Of a DNA stretch of 64,000 nucleotides, positions 11,889-25,976 are shown one piece after another; the stretch's first letter is position 1, and every line of letters begins with the position of its first letter. The stretch covers positions 5,843,001 through 5,907,000 of the forward strand of contig CP114490.1 in NCBI GenBank assembly GCA_027186245.1, written 5' to 3'. The translations under genes were made by a program, and so were the position numbers. The stretch is from Coriaria nepalensis. Taxonomy: Eukaryota > Streptophyta > Magnoliopsida > Cucurbitales > Coriariaceae. A model generated the notes under the pieces. That model saw only the letters and a program-made list of their open reading frames with translations, was not told where the DNA came from and ran no database searches.

Positions 11889-14854
11889 AAATGAATTCTA
11901 TTTTCACACATCAAACACAAATTCCGTGCATAACTTGCTAGTGATCACATAAGGACAGTTATGTCTTTGTTTCACCTGAAAATCATTTCAATGAGTCTTC
12001 TAAAGCCATTAAATCATTCGAATGAATTCTAATTTCGCATTTCAAACACAAGTTTCGTGCATAACATTCTAATGATATTTCAAGCAAACGTGTGCTTTTG
12101 TTTCACATGAAACTCAATTCTGTGGGTCTCCTCAACCCACTAAATAATATGAATAAGGTTGGAACGAATTATATTTTCGCATTTCGAACAGGAGTTTCGT
12201 GCATAACATACTAATGGTCTTGGAAGGACATGTGTGCCTGTTTTTCAGCTTTGACTCATTTGAATGTGTCTCTTCAAGACACGAAACCATTTGAATGATG
12301 TTCAAATGAATTCTATTTTCACACATCAAACCCAAATTCGGTGCATAAACTTGCTAGTGATCATATAAGGACAGTTGTGTCTTTGTTTCACCTTAAAATC
12401 ATTTCAATGAGTCTTCTAAAGCCATTACATCATTCGAATGAATTCTAATTTCGCACCTTAAACACAAGTTTCGTGCATAAAATTCTAATGATATTTCAAG
12501 CAAACGTGTGCTTTTGTTTCACATGAAACTCAATTCTTTGGGTCTCCTCAACCCACTAAATAATATGAATAAGGTTCGAACGAATTCTATTTTCGCATTT
12601 CAAACACAAGTTTCGTGCATAACATACTAATGGTCTTGGAGGGACATGTGTATCTGTTTTTCACCTTAGACTCATTTGAATGTGTCTCTTCAAGACACTA
12701 AACCATTTGAATGATGTTCAAATGAATTCTATTTTCACACATCAAACACAAATTCCGTGCATAACCTTGCTAGTGATCATATAAGGACAGTTGTGTCTTT
12801 GTTTCACCTTAAAATCATTTCAATGAGTCTTCTAAAGCCATTACATCATTCGAACGAGATTCGAATGAATTCTAATTTCGCATTTCAAACACATGTTTCG
12901 TGCATAAAATTCTAATGATATTTCAAGCAAACGTGTGCTTTTGTTTCACATGAAACTCAATTCTTTGGGTCTCCTCAACCCACTAAATAATATGAATAAG
13001 GCTCGAACGAATTCTATTTTCGCATTTCAAACAGAAGTTTCGTGCATCACATATTAATCGTCTTTGAAGGACATGTGTGCCTGTTTTTCACCTTAGACTC
13101 ATTTGAATGTGTCTCTTCAAGACACGAAACCATTTGAATGATGTTCAAATGAATTCTATTTTCACACATCAAACACAAATTCCGTGCATAACCTTGCTAG
13201 TGATCATATAAGGACAGTTGTGTTTTTGTTTGACCTGAAAATCATTTCAAGGAGTCTTCTAAAGCCGTTAAATCATTCGAATGAGTTTCGAATGAATTCT
13301 ATTTTCGCACTTCAAACACAAGTTTCTTGCATAACATTCTAATGATATTTCAAGCAAACGTGTGCTTTTGTTTCACATGAAACTCAATTATGTGGGTCTG
13401 CTCAACCCACTAAATAATATGAATAAGGTTCGAACGAATTATATTTTCGCATTTCAAACAGAAGTTTCGTGCATCACATATTAATGGTCTTTGAAGGACA
13501 TGTGTGCCTGTTTTTCACCTTAGACTCATTTGAATGTGTCTCTTCAAGACACGAAACTATTTAAATGATGTTCAAATGAATTCTATTTTCACACATCAAA
13601 CCCAAATTCGGTGCATAAACTTGCTAGTGATCATATAAGGACAGTTGTGTCTTTGTTTCACCTTAAAATCATTTCAATGAGTCTTCTAAAGCCATTACAT
13701 CATTCGAATGAGATTCGAATGAATTCTAATTTCGCACTTTAAACACAAGTTTCGTGCATAAAATTCTAATGATATTTCAAGCAAACGTGTGCTTTTGTTT
13801 CACATGAAACTCAATTCTGTGGGTCTCCTCAACCCACTAAATAATATGAATAAGGTTCGAACGAATTCTATTTTCGCATTTCAAACAGAAGTTTCGTGCA
13901 TAACATACTAATGGTCTTGGAAGGACATGTGTACCTGTTTTTCACCATAGACTCATTTGAATGTGTCTCTTCGAGACACTAAACCATTTGAATGATGTTC
14001 AAATGAATTCTATTTTCACACATCAAACCCAAATTCTGTGCATAAACTTGCTAGTGATCATATAAGGACAGTTGTGTTTTTGTTTCACCTGAAAATCATT
14101 TCAATGAGTCTTCTAAAGCCGTTAAATCATTCGAATGAGATTCGAATGAATTCTATTTTCGCACTTCAAACACAAGTTTCGTGCATAACATTCTAATGAT
14201 ATTTCAAGCAAACGTGTGCTTTTGTTTCACATGAAACTCAATTCTGTGGGTCTCCTCAACCCACTAAATAATATGAATAAGGTTCGAACGAATTCTATTT
14301 TCGCATTTCAAACAGAAGTTTCGTGCATAACATACTAATGGTCTTTGAAGGACATGTGTGCCTGTTTTTCACCTTAGACTCATTTGAATGTGTCTCTTCA
14401 AGACACGAAACCATTTGAATGATGTTCAAATGAATTCTATTTTCACACATTAAACCCAAATTCGGTGCATAAACTTGCTAGTGATCATATAAGGACAGTT
14501 GTGTCTTTGTTTCACCTTAAAATCATTTCAATGAGTCTTCTAAAGCCATTACATCATTCGAATGAGATTCGAATGAATTCTAATTTCGTACTTTAAACAC
14601 AAGTTTCGTGCATAAAATTCTAATGATATTTCAAGCAAACGTGTGCTTTTGTTTCACATGAAACTCAATTCTGTGGGTCTCCTCAACCCACTAAATAATA
14701 TGAATAAGGTTGGAACGAATTCTATTTTCGCATTTCAAACAGAAGTTTCGTGCATAACATACTAATGGTCTTGGAAGGACATGTGTACCTGTTTTTCACC
14801 ATAGACTCATTTGAATGTGTCTCTTCAAAATACTACACCATTTGAATGATGTTC
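11889..14854 (+). repeat. 2966-bp higher-order repeat, copy 1 (7 trimers)
   Basis: Seven consecutive trimers that recur at +2966 and +5078. Marks in order: trimer 1 with the 11-bp dyad loss and B 'ggttggaacg' plus 'cagctttgactc'; trimer 2 with the same loss and 'gcaccttaaac'; trimer 3 with 'cattcgaacgag'; trimer 4 with 'gtttgacctg', 'aaggagtc', 'tttcttgc' and 'atgtgggtctgctc'; trimer 5 with 'cttcgagacac'; trimer 6 with 'gccgttaaatc'; trimer 7 with 'gtactttaaac' and 'aaaatactacacc'. I found no difference from copy 3 in the stretches I compared. Confidence 0.92.
12015..12029 (+). other. 11-bp deletion collapsing the A dyad
   Basis: Here the A monomer reads 'cattcgaatgaattc' instead of having two 'attcgaatga' copies, so one arm of the dyad and 11 bp are gone. 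The same loss is in the next trimer (12431) and in both matching trimers of copies 2 and 3 (about 14981, 15397, 17093, 17509). Slippage between the two direct 'attcgaatga' copies explains it. Confidence 0.85.
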
Positions 14855-16966
14855 AAATGAATTCTATTTTCACACATCAAACACAAATTCCGTGCATAAC
14901 TTGCTAGTGATCACATAAGGACAGTTATGTCTTTGTTTCACCTGAAAATCATTTCAATGAGTCTTCTAAAGCCATTAAATCATTCGAATGAATTCTAATT
15001 TCGCATTTCAAACACAAGTTTCGTGCATAACATTCTAATGATATTTCAAGCAAACGTGTGCTTTTGTTTCACATGAAACTCAATTCTGTGGGTCTCCTCA
15101 ACCCACTAAATAATATGAATAAGGTTGGAACGAATTATATTTTCGCATTTCGAACAGGAGTTTCGTGCATAACATACTAATGGTCTTGGAAGGACATGTG
15201 TGCCTGTTTTTCAGCTTTGACTCATTTGAATGTGTCTCTTCAAGACACGAAACCATTTGAATGATGTTCAAATGAATTCTATTTTCACACATCAAACCCA
15301 AATTCGGTGCATAAACTTGCTAGTGATCATATAAGGACAGTTGTGTCTTTGTTTCACCTTAAAATCATTTCAATGAGTCTTCTAAAGCCATTACATCATT
15401 CGAATGAATTCTAATTTCGCACCTTAAACACAAGTTTCGTGCATAAAATTCTAATGATATTTCAAGCAAACGTGTGCTTTTGTTTCACATGAAACTCAAT
15501 TCTTTGGGTCTCCTCAACCCACTAAATAATATGAATAAGGTTCGAACGAATTCTATTTTCGCATTTCAAACACAAGTTTCGTGCATAACATACTAATGGT
15601 CTTGGAGGGACATGTGTATCTGTTTTTCACCTTAGACTCATTTGAATGTGTCTCTTCAAGACACTAAACCATTTGAATGATGTTCAAATGAATTCTATTT
15701 TCACACATCAAACACAAATTCCGTGCATAACCTTGCTAGTGATCATATAAGGACAGTTGTGTCTTTGTTTCACCTTAAAATCATTTCAATGAGTCTTCTA
15801 AAGCCATTACATCATTCGAACGAGATTCGAATGAATTCTAATTTCGCATTTCAAACACATGTTTCGTGCATAAAATTCTAATGATATTTCAAGCAAACGT
15901 GTGCTTTTGTTTCACATGAAACTCAATTCTTTGGGTCTCCTCAACCCACTAAATAATATGAATAAGGCTCGAACGAATTCTATTTTCGCATTTCAAACAG
16001 AAGTTTCGTGCATCACATATTAATCGTCTTTGAAGGACATGTGTGCCTGTTTTTCACCTTAGACTCATTTGAATGTGTCTCTTCAAGACACGAAACCATT
16101 TGAATGATGTTCAAATGAATTCTATTTTCACACATCAAACACAAATTCCGTGCATAACCTTGCTAGTGATCATATAAGGACAGTTGTGTTTTTGTTTGAC
16201 CTGAAAATCATTTCAAGGAGTCTTCTAAAGCCGTTAAATCATTCGAATGAGTTTCGAATGAATTCTATTTTCGCACTTCAAACACAAGTTTCTTGCATAA
16301 CATTCTAATGATATTTCAAGCAAACGTGTGCTTTTGTTTCACATGAAACTCAATTCTGTGGGTCTCCTCAACCCACTAAATAATATGAATAAGGTTCGAA
16401 CGAATTCTATTTTCGCATTTCAAACAGAAGTTTCGTGCATAACATACTAATGGTCTTTGAAGGACATGTGTGCCTGTTTTTCACCTTAGACTCATTTGAA
16501 TGTGTCTCTTCAAGACACGAAACCATTTGAATGATGTTCAAATGAATTCTATTTTCACACATTAAACCCAAATTCGGTGCATAAACTTGCTAGTGATCAT
16601 ATAAGGACAGTTGTGTCTTTGTTTCACCTTAAAATCATTTCAATGAGTCTTCTAAAGCCATTACATCATTCGAATGAGATTCGAATGAATTCTAATTTCG
16701 TACTTTAAACACAAGTTTCGTGCATAAAATTCTAATGATATTTCAAGCAAACGTGTGCTTTTGTTTCACATGAAACTCAATTCTGTGGGTCTCCTCAACC
16801 CACTAAATAATATGAATAAGGTTGGAACGAATTCTATTTTCGCATTTCAAACAGAAGTTTCGTGCATAACATACTAATGGTCTTGGAAGGACATGTGTAC
16901 CTGTTTTTCACCATAGACTCATTTGAATGTGTCTCTTCAAAATACTACACCATTTGAATGATGTTC
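14855..16966 (+). repeat. 2966-bp unit, copy 2, shortened to 2112 bp (5 trimers)
   Basis: Starts like copies 1 and 3 through trimers 1-3 and the A monomer of trimer 4 ('gtttgacctg', 'aaggagtc', 'tttcttgc' at 16293), then continues as trimer 6 ('caattctgtgggtctcctc' from 16351) and trimer 7. The missing 854 bp equal exactly two trimers. The switch lies between 16293 and 16356, where trimers 4 and 6 are identical. It is a clean unequal-recombination deletion that preserves the A-B-C order. Confidence 0.92.
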
Positions 16967-19932
16967 AAATGAATTCTATTTTCACACATCAAACACAAAT
17001 TCCGTGCATAACTTGCTAGTGATCACATAAGGACAGTTATGTCTTTGTTTCACCTGAAAATCATTTCAATGAGTCTTCTAAAGCCATTAAATCATTCGAA
17101 TGAATTCTAATTTCGCATTTCAAACACAAGTTTCGTGCATAACATTCTAATGATATTTCAAGCAAACGTGTGCTTTTGTTTCACATGAAACTCAATTCTG
17201 TGGGTCTCCTCAACCCACTAAATAATATGAATAAGGTTGGAACGAATTATATTTTCGCATTTCGAACAGGAGTTTCGTGCATAACATACTAATGGTCTTG
17301 GAAGGACATGTGTGCCTGTTTTTCAGCTTTGACTCATTTGAATGTGTCTCTTCAAGACACGAAACCATTTGAATGATGTTCAAATGAATTCTATTTTCAC
17401 ACATCAAACCCAAATTCGGTGCATAAACTTGCTAGTGATCATATAAGGACAGTTGTGTCTTTGTTTCACCTTAAAATCATTTCAATGAGTCTTCTAAAGC
17501 CATTACATCATTCGAATGAATTCTAATTTCGCACCTTAAACACAAGTTTCGTGCATAAAATTCTAATGATATTTCAAGCAAACGTGTGCTTTTGTTTCAC
17601 ATGAAACTCAATTCTTTGGGTCTCCTCAACCCACTAAATAATATGAATAAGGTTCGAACGAATTCTATTTTCGCATTTCAAACACAAGTTTCGTGCATAA
17701 CATACTAATGGTCTTGGAGGGACATGTGTATCTGTTTTTCACCTTAGACTCATTTGAATGTGTCTCTTCAAGACACTAAACCATTTGAATGATGTTCAAA
17801 TGAATTCTATTTTCACACATCAAACACAAATTCCGTGCATAACCTTGCTAGTGATCATATAAGGACAGTTGTGTCTTTGTTTCACCTTAAAATCATTTCA
17901 ATGAGTCTTCTAAAGCCATTACATCATTCGAACGAGATTCGAATGAATTCTAATTTCGCATTTCAAACACATGTTTCGTGCATAAAATTCTAATGATATT
18001 TCAAGCAAACGTGTGCTTTTGTTTCACATGAAACTCAATTCTTTGGGTCTCCTCAACCCACTAAATAATATGAATAAGGCTCGAACGAATTCTATTTTCG
18101 CATTTCAAACAGAAGTTTCGTGCATCACATATTAATCGTCTTTGAAGGACATGTGTGCCTGTTTTTCACCTTAGACTCATTTGAATGTGTCTCTTCAAGA
18201 CACGAAACCATTTGAATGATGTTCAAATGAATTCTATTTTCACACATCAAACACAAATTCCGTGCATAACCTTGCTAGTGATCATATAAGGACAGTTGTG
18301 TTTTTGTTTGACCTGAAAATCATTTCAAGGAGTCTTCTAAAGCCGTTAAATCATTCGAATGAGTTTCGAATGAATTCTATTTTCGCACTTCAAACACAAG
18401 TTTCTTGCATAACATTCTAATGATATTTCAAGCAAACGTGTGCTTTTGTTTCACATGAAACTCAATTATGTGGGTCTGCTCAACCCACTAAATAATATGA
18501 ATAAGGTTCGAACGAATTATATTTTCGCATTTCAAACAGAAGTTTCGTGCATCACATATTAATGGTCTTTGAAGGACATGTGTGCCTGTTTTTCACCTTA
18601 GACTCATTTGAATGTGTCTCTTCAAGACACGAAACTATTTAAATGATGTTCAAATGAATTCTATTTTCACACATCAAACCCAAATTCGGTGCATAAACTT
18701 GCTAGTGATCATATAAGGACAGTTGTGTCTTTGTTTCACCTTAAAATCATTTCAATGAGTCTTCTAAAGCCATTACATCATTCGAATGAGATTCGAATGA
18801 ATTCTAATTTCGCACTTTAAACACAAGTTTCGTGCATAAAATTCTAATGATATTTCAAGCAAACGTGTGCTTTTGTTTCACATGAAACTCAATTCTGTGG
18901 GTCTCCTCAACCCACTAAATAATATGAATAAGGTTCGAACGAATTCTATTTTCGCATTTCAAACAGAAGTTTCGTGCATAACATACTAATGGTCTTGGAA
19001 GGACATGTGTACCTGTTTTTCACCATAGACTCATTTGAATGTGTCTCTTCGAGACACTAAACCATTTGAATGATGTTCAAATGAATTCTATTTTCACACA
19101 TCAAACCCAAATTCTGTGCATAAACTTGCTAGTGATCATATAAGGACAGTTGTGTTTTTGTTTCACCTGAAAATCATTTCAATGAGTCTTCTAAAGCCGT
19201 TAAATCATTCGAATGAGATTCGAATGAATTCTATTTTCGCACTTCAAACACAAGTTTCGTGCATAACATTCTAATGATATTTCAAGCAAACGTGTGCTTT
19301 TGTTTCACATGAAACTCAATTCTGTGGGTCTCCTCAACCCACTAAATAATATGAATAAGGTTCGAACGAATTCTATTTTCGCATTTCAAACAGAAGTTTC
19401 GTGCATAACATACTAATGGTCTTTGAAGGACATGTGTGCCTGTTTTTCACCTTAGACTCATTTGAATGTGTCTCTTCAAGACACGAAACCATTTGAATGA
19501 TGTTCAAATGAATTCTATTTTCACACATTAAACCCAAATTCGGTGCATAAACTTGCTAGTGATCATATAAGGACAGTTGTGTCTTTGTTTCACCTTAAAA
19601 TCATTTCAATGAGTCTTCTAAAGCCATTACATCATTCGAATGAGATTCGAATGAATTCTAATTTCGTACTTTAAACACAAGTTTCGTGCATAAAATTCTA
19701 ATGATATTTCAAGCAAACGTGTGCTTTTGTTTCACATGAAACTCAATTCTGTGGGTCTCCTCAACCCACTAAATAATATGAATAAGGTTGGAACGAATTC
19801 TATTTTCGCATTTCAAACAGAAGTTTCGTGCATAACATACTAATGGTCTTGGAAGGACATGTGTACCTGTTTTTCACCATAGACTCATTTGAATGTGTCT
19901 CTTCAAAATACTACACCATTTGAATGATGTTC
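16967..19932 (+). repeat. 2966-bp higher-order repeat, copy 3 (7 trimers)
   Basis: Carries all seven marked trimers of copy 1, including the full trimer 4 ('caattatgtgggtctgctc' near 18463) and trimer 5 ('cttcgagacac' near 19045). Similarity to the start of the other copies continues to about 20002, then 'agttatg' becomes 'agttgtg' and the next trimers belong to another group. Confidence 0.92.
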
Positions 19933-20002
19933 AAATGAATTCTATTTTCACACATCAAACACAAATTCCGTGCATAACTTGCTAGTGATCACATAAGGAC
20001 AG

Positions 20003-20925
20003 TTGTGTCTTTGTTTCACCTGAAAATCATTTCAATGAGTCTTCTCAAGCTACTAAGACATTCGAATGAGATTCAAATGATTCTAATTTCGCATTTCGAA
20101 CACAAGTTTCGTGCGTAACATTCTAATGATATTTCAAGCAAACGTGTGCTTTTGTTTCACATGAAACTCAATTCTGTGGGTCTCCTCAACCCACTAAATG
20201 ATATGAATAAGGTTCGAACGAATTCTATTTTCGTATTTCAAACACAAGTTTCGTGCATAACATATTAATGGTCTTGGAAGGACATGTGTACCTGTTTGTC
20301 ACTTTAGAGTCATTTGAATGTGTCTCTTCAAGACACTAAACCATTTGACTGATGTTCAAATGAATTCTATTTTCACACATCAAACCCAAATTCTGTGCAT
20401 AAACTTGCTAGTGTGCATATAAGGACAGTTGTGTTTTTGTTTGACTTGAAAATCATTTCAATGAGTCTTCTAAAGCCGTTAAATCATTCGAATGAGATTC
20501 GAATGAATTCTATTTTCGCACTTCAAACACAAGTTTCGTGCATAACATTCAAATGATATTTCAAGCAAACGTGTGCTTTTGTTTCACATCAAACTCAATT
20601 CTGTGGGTCTCCTCAACCCACTAAATCATATGAATAAGGTTCGAACGAATTCTCTTTTCGCATTTCAAACAGAAGTTTCGTGCATAACATACTAATGGTC
20701 TTTGAAAGACATGTTTGCCTGTTTTTCAGCTTACACTCATTTGAATGTGCCTCTTCAAGACACTAAACCATTTGAATGATATTCAAATGAATTCTATTTT
20801 CACACATCAAACACAAATTCCGTGCATAACTTGCTAGTGATCACATAAGGACAGTTGTGTCTTTGTTTCACCTGAAAATCATTTCAATGAGTCTTCTCAA
20901 GCTACTAAATCATTCTAATGAGATT
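20003..20925 (+). repeat. Left copy of 1279-bp-offset duplication (3 trimers)
   Basis: Matches 21282-22204 at +1279 bp. Shared rare marks: 'actaagacattcg' (20052/21331), 'caaatgattctaatttcg', 'ctagtgtgcatataagg', 'gtttttgtttgacttg' and 'cattcaaatgatat'. It ends where 'gagattccaatgaatac' here meets 'gagattcggatgaattc' in the other copy. Confidence 0.85.
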
Positions 20926-21281
20926 CCAATGAATACTTTTTTCGCACTTCAAACACAAGTTTCGTGCATAACATTCTAATGATATTTCACGCAAACGTGT
21001 GCTTTTGTTTCACATGAAAATCATTTCAGTGGGTCTCCTCAACGCACTAAATCATATGAATAAGGTTCGAACGAATTATATTTTCACATTTCGAACACAA
21101 GTTTCGTGCATAACATACTAATGGTCTTCGAAGGACATGTGTGCCTGTTTGTCACCTTAGAGTCATTTGAATGTGTCTCTTCAAGACACTAAACCATTTG
21201 AATGATATTCAAATGAATTCTATTTTCACACATCAAACCCAAATTCTGTGCATAAACTTGCTAGTGATCATATAAGGAGAG

Positions 21282-22204
21282 TTGTGTCTTTGTTTCACCT
21301 GAAAATCATTTCAATTAGTCTTCTCAAGCTACTAAGACATTCGAATGAGATTCAAATGATTCTAATTTCGCATTTCAAACACAAGTTTCGTGCGTAACAT
21401 TCTAATGATATTTCAAGCAAACGTGTGCTTTTGTTTCACATGAAACTCAATTCTGTGGGTCTCCTCAACCCACTAAATGATATGAATAAGGTTCGAACGA
21501 ATTCTATTTTCGTATTTCAAACACAAGTTTCGTGCATGACATATTAATGGTCTTGGAAGGACATGTGTACCTGTTTGTCACTTTAGAGTCATTTGAATGT
21601 GTCTCTTCAAGACACTAAACCATTTGACTGATGTTCAAATGAATTCTATTTTCACACATCAAACCCAAATTCTGTGCATAAACTTGCTAGTGTGCATATA
21701 AGGACAGTTGTGTTTTTGTTTGACTTGAAAATCATTTCAATGAGTCTTCTAAAGCCGTTAAATCATTCGAATGAGATTCGAATGAATTCTATTTTCGCAC
21801 TTCAAACACAAGTTTCGTGCATAACATTCAAATGATATTTCAAGCAAACGTGTGCTTTTGTTTCACATCAAACTCAATTCTGTGGGTCTCCTCAACCCAC
21901 TAAATCATATGAATAAGGTTCGAACGAATTCTCTTTTCGCATTTCAAACAGAAGTTTCGTGCATAACATACTAATGGTCTTTGAAAGACATGTGTGCCTG
22001 TTTTTCAGCTTACACTCATTTGAATGTGTCTCTTCAAGACACTAAACCATTTGAATGATATTCAAATGAATTCTATTTTCACACATCAAACACAAATTCC
22101 GTGCATAACTTGCTAGTGATCACATAAGGACAGTTGTGTCTTTGTTTCACCTGAAAATCATTTCAATGAGTCTTCTCAAGCTACTAAATCATTCTAATGA
22201 GATT
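21282..22204 (+). repeat. Right copy of 1279-bp-offset duplication
   Basis: Second copy of 20003-20925 with a few substitutions (for example 'tgtgtgcctg' where the left copy has 'tgtttgcctg' near 20711). Confidence 0.85.
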
Positions 22205-24270
22205 CGGATGAATTCTAATTTCGCACTTCAAACACAAATTTCGTGCATAACATTCTAATGATATTTCAAGCAAACGTGTGCTTTTGTTTCACATGAAAAT
22301 CATTTCAGTGGGTCTCCTCAACCCACTAAATCATATGAATAAGGTTCGAACGATTCTATTTTCGCATTTCGAACACAAGTTTCGTGGATAACATACTAAT
22401 GGTCTTTGAAGGACATGTGTGCCTGTGTGTCACTTTAGAGTCATTTGAATGTGTCTCTTCAAGACACTAAACCATTTGAATGATATTCAAATTAATTCTA
22501 TTTTCACACATCAAACACAAATTCCGTGCATAAACTTGCTAGTGATCATATGAGGACAGTTGTGTCTTTGTTTCACATGAAAATCATTTCAATGAGTCTT
22601 CTCAAGATACTAAGTTATTCGAATGAGATTCAAATGAATTCTAATTTCGCATTTCAAACACATGTTTCGTGCGTAACATTCTAATGATATTTCAAGCAAA
22701 CGTGTGCTTTTGTTTCACATGAAAATCATTTCTGTGGGTCTCCTCAACCCACTAAATGATATGAATAAGGTTCGAACGAATTCTATTTTCGTATTTCGAA
22801 CACAAGTTTCGTGCATAACATACTAATGGTCTTTGAAAGACATGTGTGCCTGTTTTTCAGCTTACACTCATTTGAATATGTCTCTTCAAGACACTAAACC
22901 ATTTGACTGATATTCAAATGAATTCTATTTTCACACATCAAACCCAAATTCTGTGCATAAACTTGCTAGTGATCATATAAGGACAGTTGTGTCTTTGTTT
23001 CACCTGAAAATCATTTCAATGAGTCTTCTAAAGCCGTTAAATCATTCGAATGAGATTCGGATGAATTCTAATTTCGCACTTCAAACACAAGTTTCGTGCA
23101 TAAAATTCTAATGATATTTCAAGAAAACGTGTGCTTTTGTTTCACATGAAACTCAATTATGTGGGTCTCCTCAACCCACTAAATAATATGAATAAGGTTC
23201 GAACGAATTCTCTTTTCGCATTTCAAACAGAAGTTTCGTGCATAACATACTAATGGTCTTCGAAGGACATGTGTACCTGTTTTTCACCTTAGAGTCATTC
23301 GAATGTGTCTCTTCAAGACACTACACAAATTGAATGATGTTCAAATGAATTCTATTTTCACACATCAAACCCAAATTCTGTGCATAAACTTGCTAGTGAT
23401 CATATAAGGACAGTTGTGTCTTTGTTTCACCTGAAAATCATTTCAATGAGTCTTCTAAAGCCATTAAATCATTCGAATGAGATTCGAATGAATTCTATTT
23501 TCGCATTTCAAACACAAATTTCGTGCATAAAATTCTAATGATATTTCAAGCAAACGTGTGCTTTTGTTTCACATGAAACTCAATTCTGTGGGTCTCCTCA
23601 ACCCACTAAATAATATGAATAAGGTTCGAACGAATTCTATTTTCGCATTTCAAACAGAAGTTTCGTGCATAACATACTAATGGTCTTGGAAGGACATGTG
23701 TACCTGTTTTTCAGCTTAGACTCATTTGAATGTGTCTCTTCAAAACACTAAACCATTTGAATGATATTCAAATGAATTCTATTTTCACACATCAAACACA
23801 AATTCCGTGCATAACTTGCTAGTGATCACATAAGGACAGTTGTGTCTTTGTTTCACCTGAAAATCATTTCAATGAGTCTTCTCAAGCCATTAAATCATTC
23901 GAATGAGATTCGGATGAATTCTATTTTCGCACTTCAAACACAAGTTTCGTGCATAATATTCTAGTTATATTTCAATCGAACATGTGCTTTTGTTTCACAT
24001 GAAACTCAATTATGTGGGTCTCCTCAACCCACTAAATCATATGAATAAGGTTCGAACGAATTCTCTTTTCGCATTTCAAACAGAAGTTTCATGCATAACA
24101 TACTAATGGTCTTTGAAAGACATGTGTACCTGTTTTTCACCTTAGAGTCATTCGAATGTGTCTCTTCAAGACACTAAACCATTTGAATGATATTCAAATG
24201 AATTCTATTTTCACACATCAAACCCAAATTCTGTGCATAAACTTGCTAGTGATCATATAAGGACAGTTGT
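22205..24270 (+). repeat. Mixed trimers between two higher-order blocks
   Basis: About five trimers without a clear longer period. Includes a B monomer near 22720 with 'gaaaatcatttctgtggg', half-way between the normal and the A-like B form, and a C monomer near 23325 with 'ctacacaaattgaatg'. From about 23850 the trimers resemble the 1706-bp units that follow. Confidence 0.8.
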
Positions 24271-25976
24271 GTCTTTTTTTCACCTGAAAATCATTTCAAT
24301 GAGTCTTCTAAAGCCATTAAATCATTCGAATGAGATTCGAATGAATTCTATTTTCGCATTTCAAACACAAGTTTCGTGCGTAACATTCTAATGATATTTC
24401 AAGCAAACGTGTGCTTTTGTTTCACATGAAACTCAATTCTGTGGGTCTCCTCAACCCACTAAATAATATGAATAAGGTTCGAACGAATTCTATTTTCGCA
24501 TTTCAAACAGAAGTTTCGTGCATAACATACTAATGGTCTTGGAAGGACATGTGTACCTGTTTTTCAGCTTACACTCATTTGAATGTGTCTCTTCAAGACA
24601 CTAAACCATTTGAATGATATTCAAATGAATTCTATTTTCACACATCAAACACAAATTCCGTGCATAACTTGCTAGTGATCACATAAGGACAGTTGTGTCT
24701 TTGTTTCACCTGAAAATCATTTCAATTAGTCTTCTCAAGCCATTAAATCATTCGAATGAGATTCGGATGAATTCAATTTTCGCACTTCAAACACAAGTTT
24801 CGTGCATAATATTCTAGTGATATTTCAATCGAACATGTGCTTTTGTTTCACATGAAACTCAATTATGTGGGTCTCCTCAACCCACTAAATCATATGAATA
24901 AGGTTCGAACGAATTCTCTTTTTGCATTTCAAACAGAAGTTTCATGCATAACATACTAATGGTCTTTGAAAGACATGTGTACCTGTTTTTCACCTTAGAG
25001 TCATTCGAATGTGTCTCTTCAAGACACTAAACCATTTGAATGATATTCAAATGAATTCTATTTTCACACATCAAACCCAAATTCTGTGCATAAACTTGCT
25101 AGTGATCATATAAGGACAGTTGTGTCTTTGTTTCACCTGAAAATCATTTCAATGAGTCTTCTAAAGCCGTTAAATCATTCGAATGAGATTCGAATGAATT
25201 CTATTTTCGCACTTCAAACACAAGTTTCGTGCATAACATTCTAATGATATTTCAAGCAAACGTGTGCTTTTGTTTCACATGAAACTCAATTCTGTGGGTC
25301 TCCTCAACCCACTAAATAATATGAATAAGGTTCGAACGAATTATATTTTCGTATTTCGAACACAAGTTTCGTGCATAACATATTAATGGTCTTGGAGGGA
25401 CATGTGTACCTGTTTTTCACCTTAGAGTCATTCGAATGTGTCTCTTCAAGAAACTAAACCATTTGAATGATATTCAAATGAATTCTATTTTCACACATCA
25501 AACACAAATTCCGTGCATAACTTGCTAGTGATCACATAAGGACAGTTGTGTCTTTGTTTCACCTGAAAATCATTTCAATGAGTCTTCTAAAGCCATTAAA
25601 TCATTCGAATGAGATTCGGATGAATTCTATTTTCGCACTTCAAACACAAGTTTCGTGCATAATATTCTAGTGATATTTCAAGCAAACGTGTGCTTTTGTT
25701 TCACATGAAACTCAATTATGTGGGTCTCCTCAACCCACTAAATCATATGAATAAGGTTCGAACGAATTCTCTTTTCGCATTTCAAACAGAAGTTTCATGC
25801 ATAACATACTAATGGTCTTTGAAAGACATGTGTACCTGTTTTTCACCTTAGAGTCATTCGAATGTGTCTCTTCAAGACACTAAACCATTTGAATGATATT
25901 CAAATGAATTCTATTTTCACACATCAAACCCAAATTCTGTGCATAAACTTGCTAGTGATCATATAAGGACAGTTGT
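24271..25976 (+). repeat. 1706-bp higher-order repeat, copy 1 (4 trimers)
   Basis: Begins at the T-rich mark 'gtctttttttcacc', which returns at 25977 and 27682. Contains trimers with 'gtgcgtaacattc', with 'cataatattctagtg' plus 'caatcgaacatg', with 'gccgttaaatc', and with 'cttcaagaaac'. Compared with copy 2 it has scattered private changes such as 'caattagtcttctcaagcc' (24723), 'gattcggatgaattcaatt' (24763) and 'ggagggacatg' (about 25392). Confidence 0.87.
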
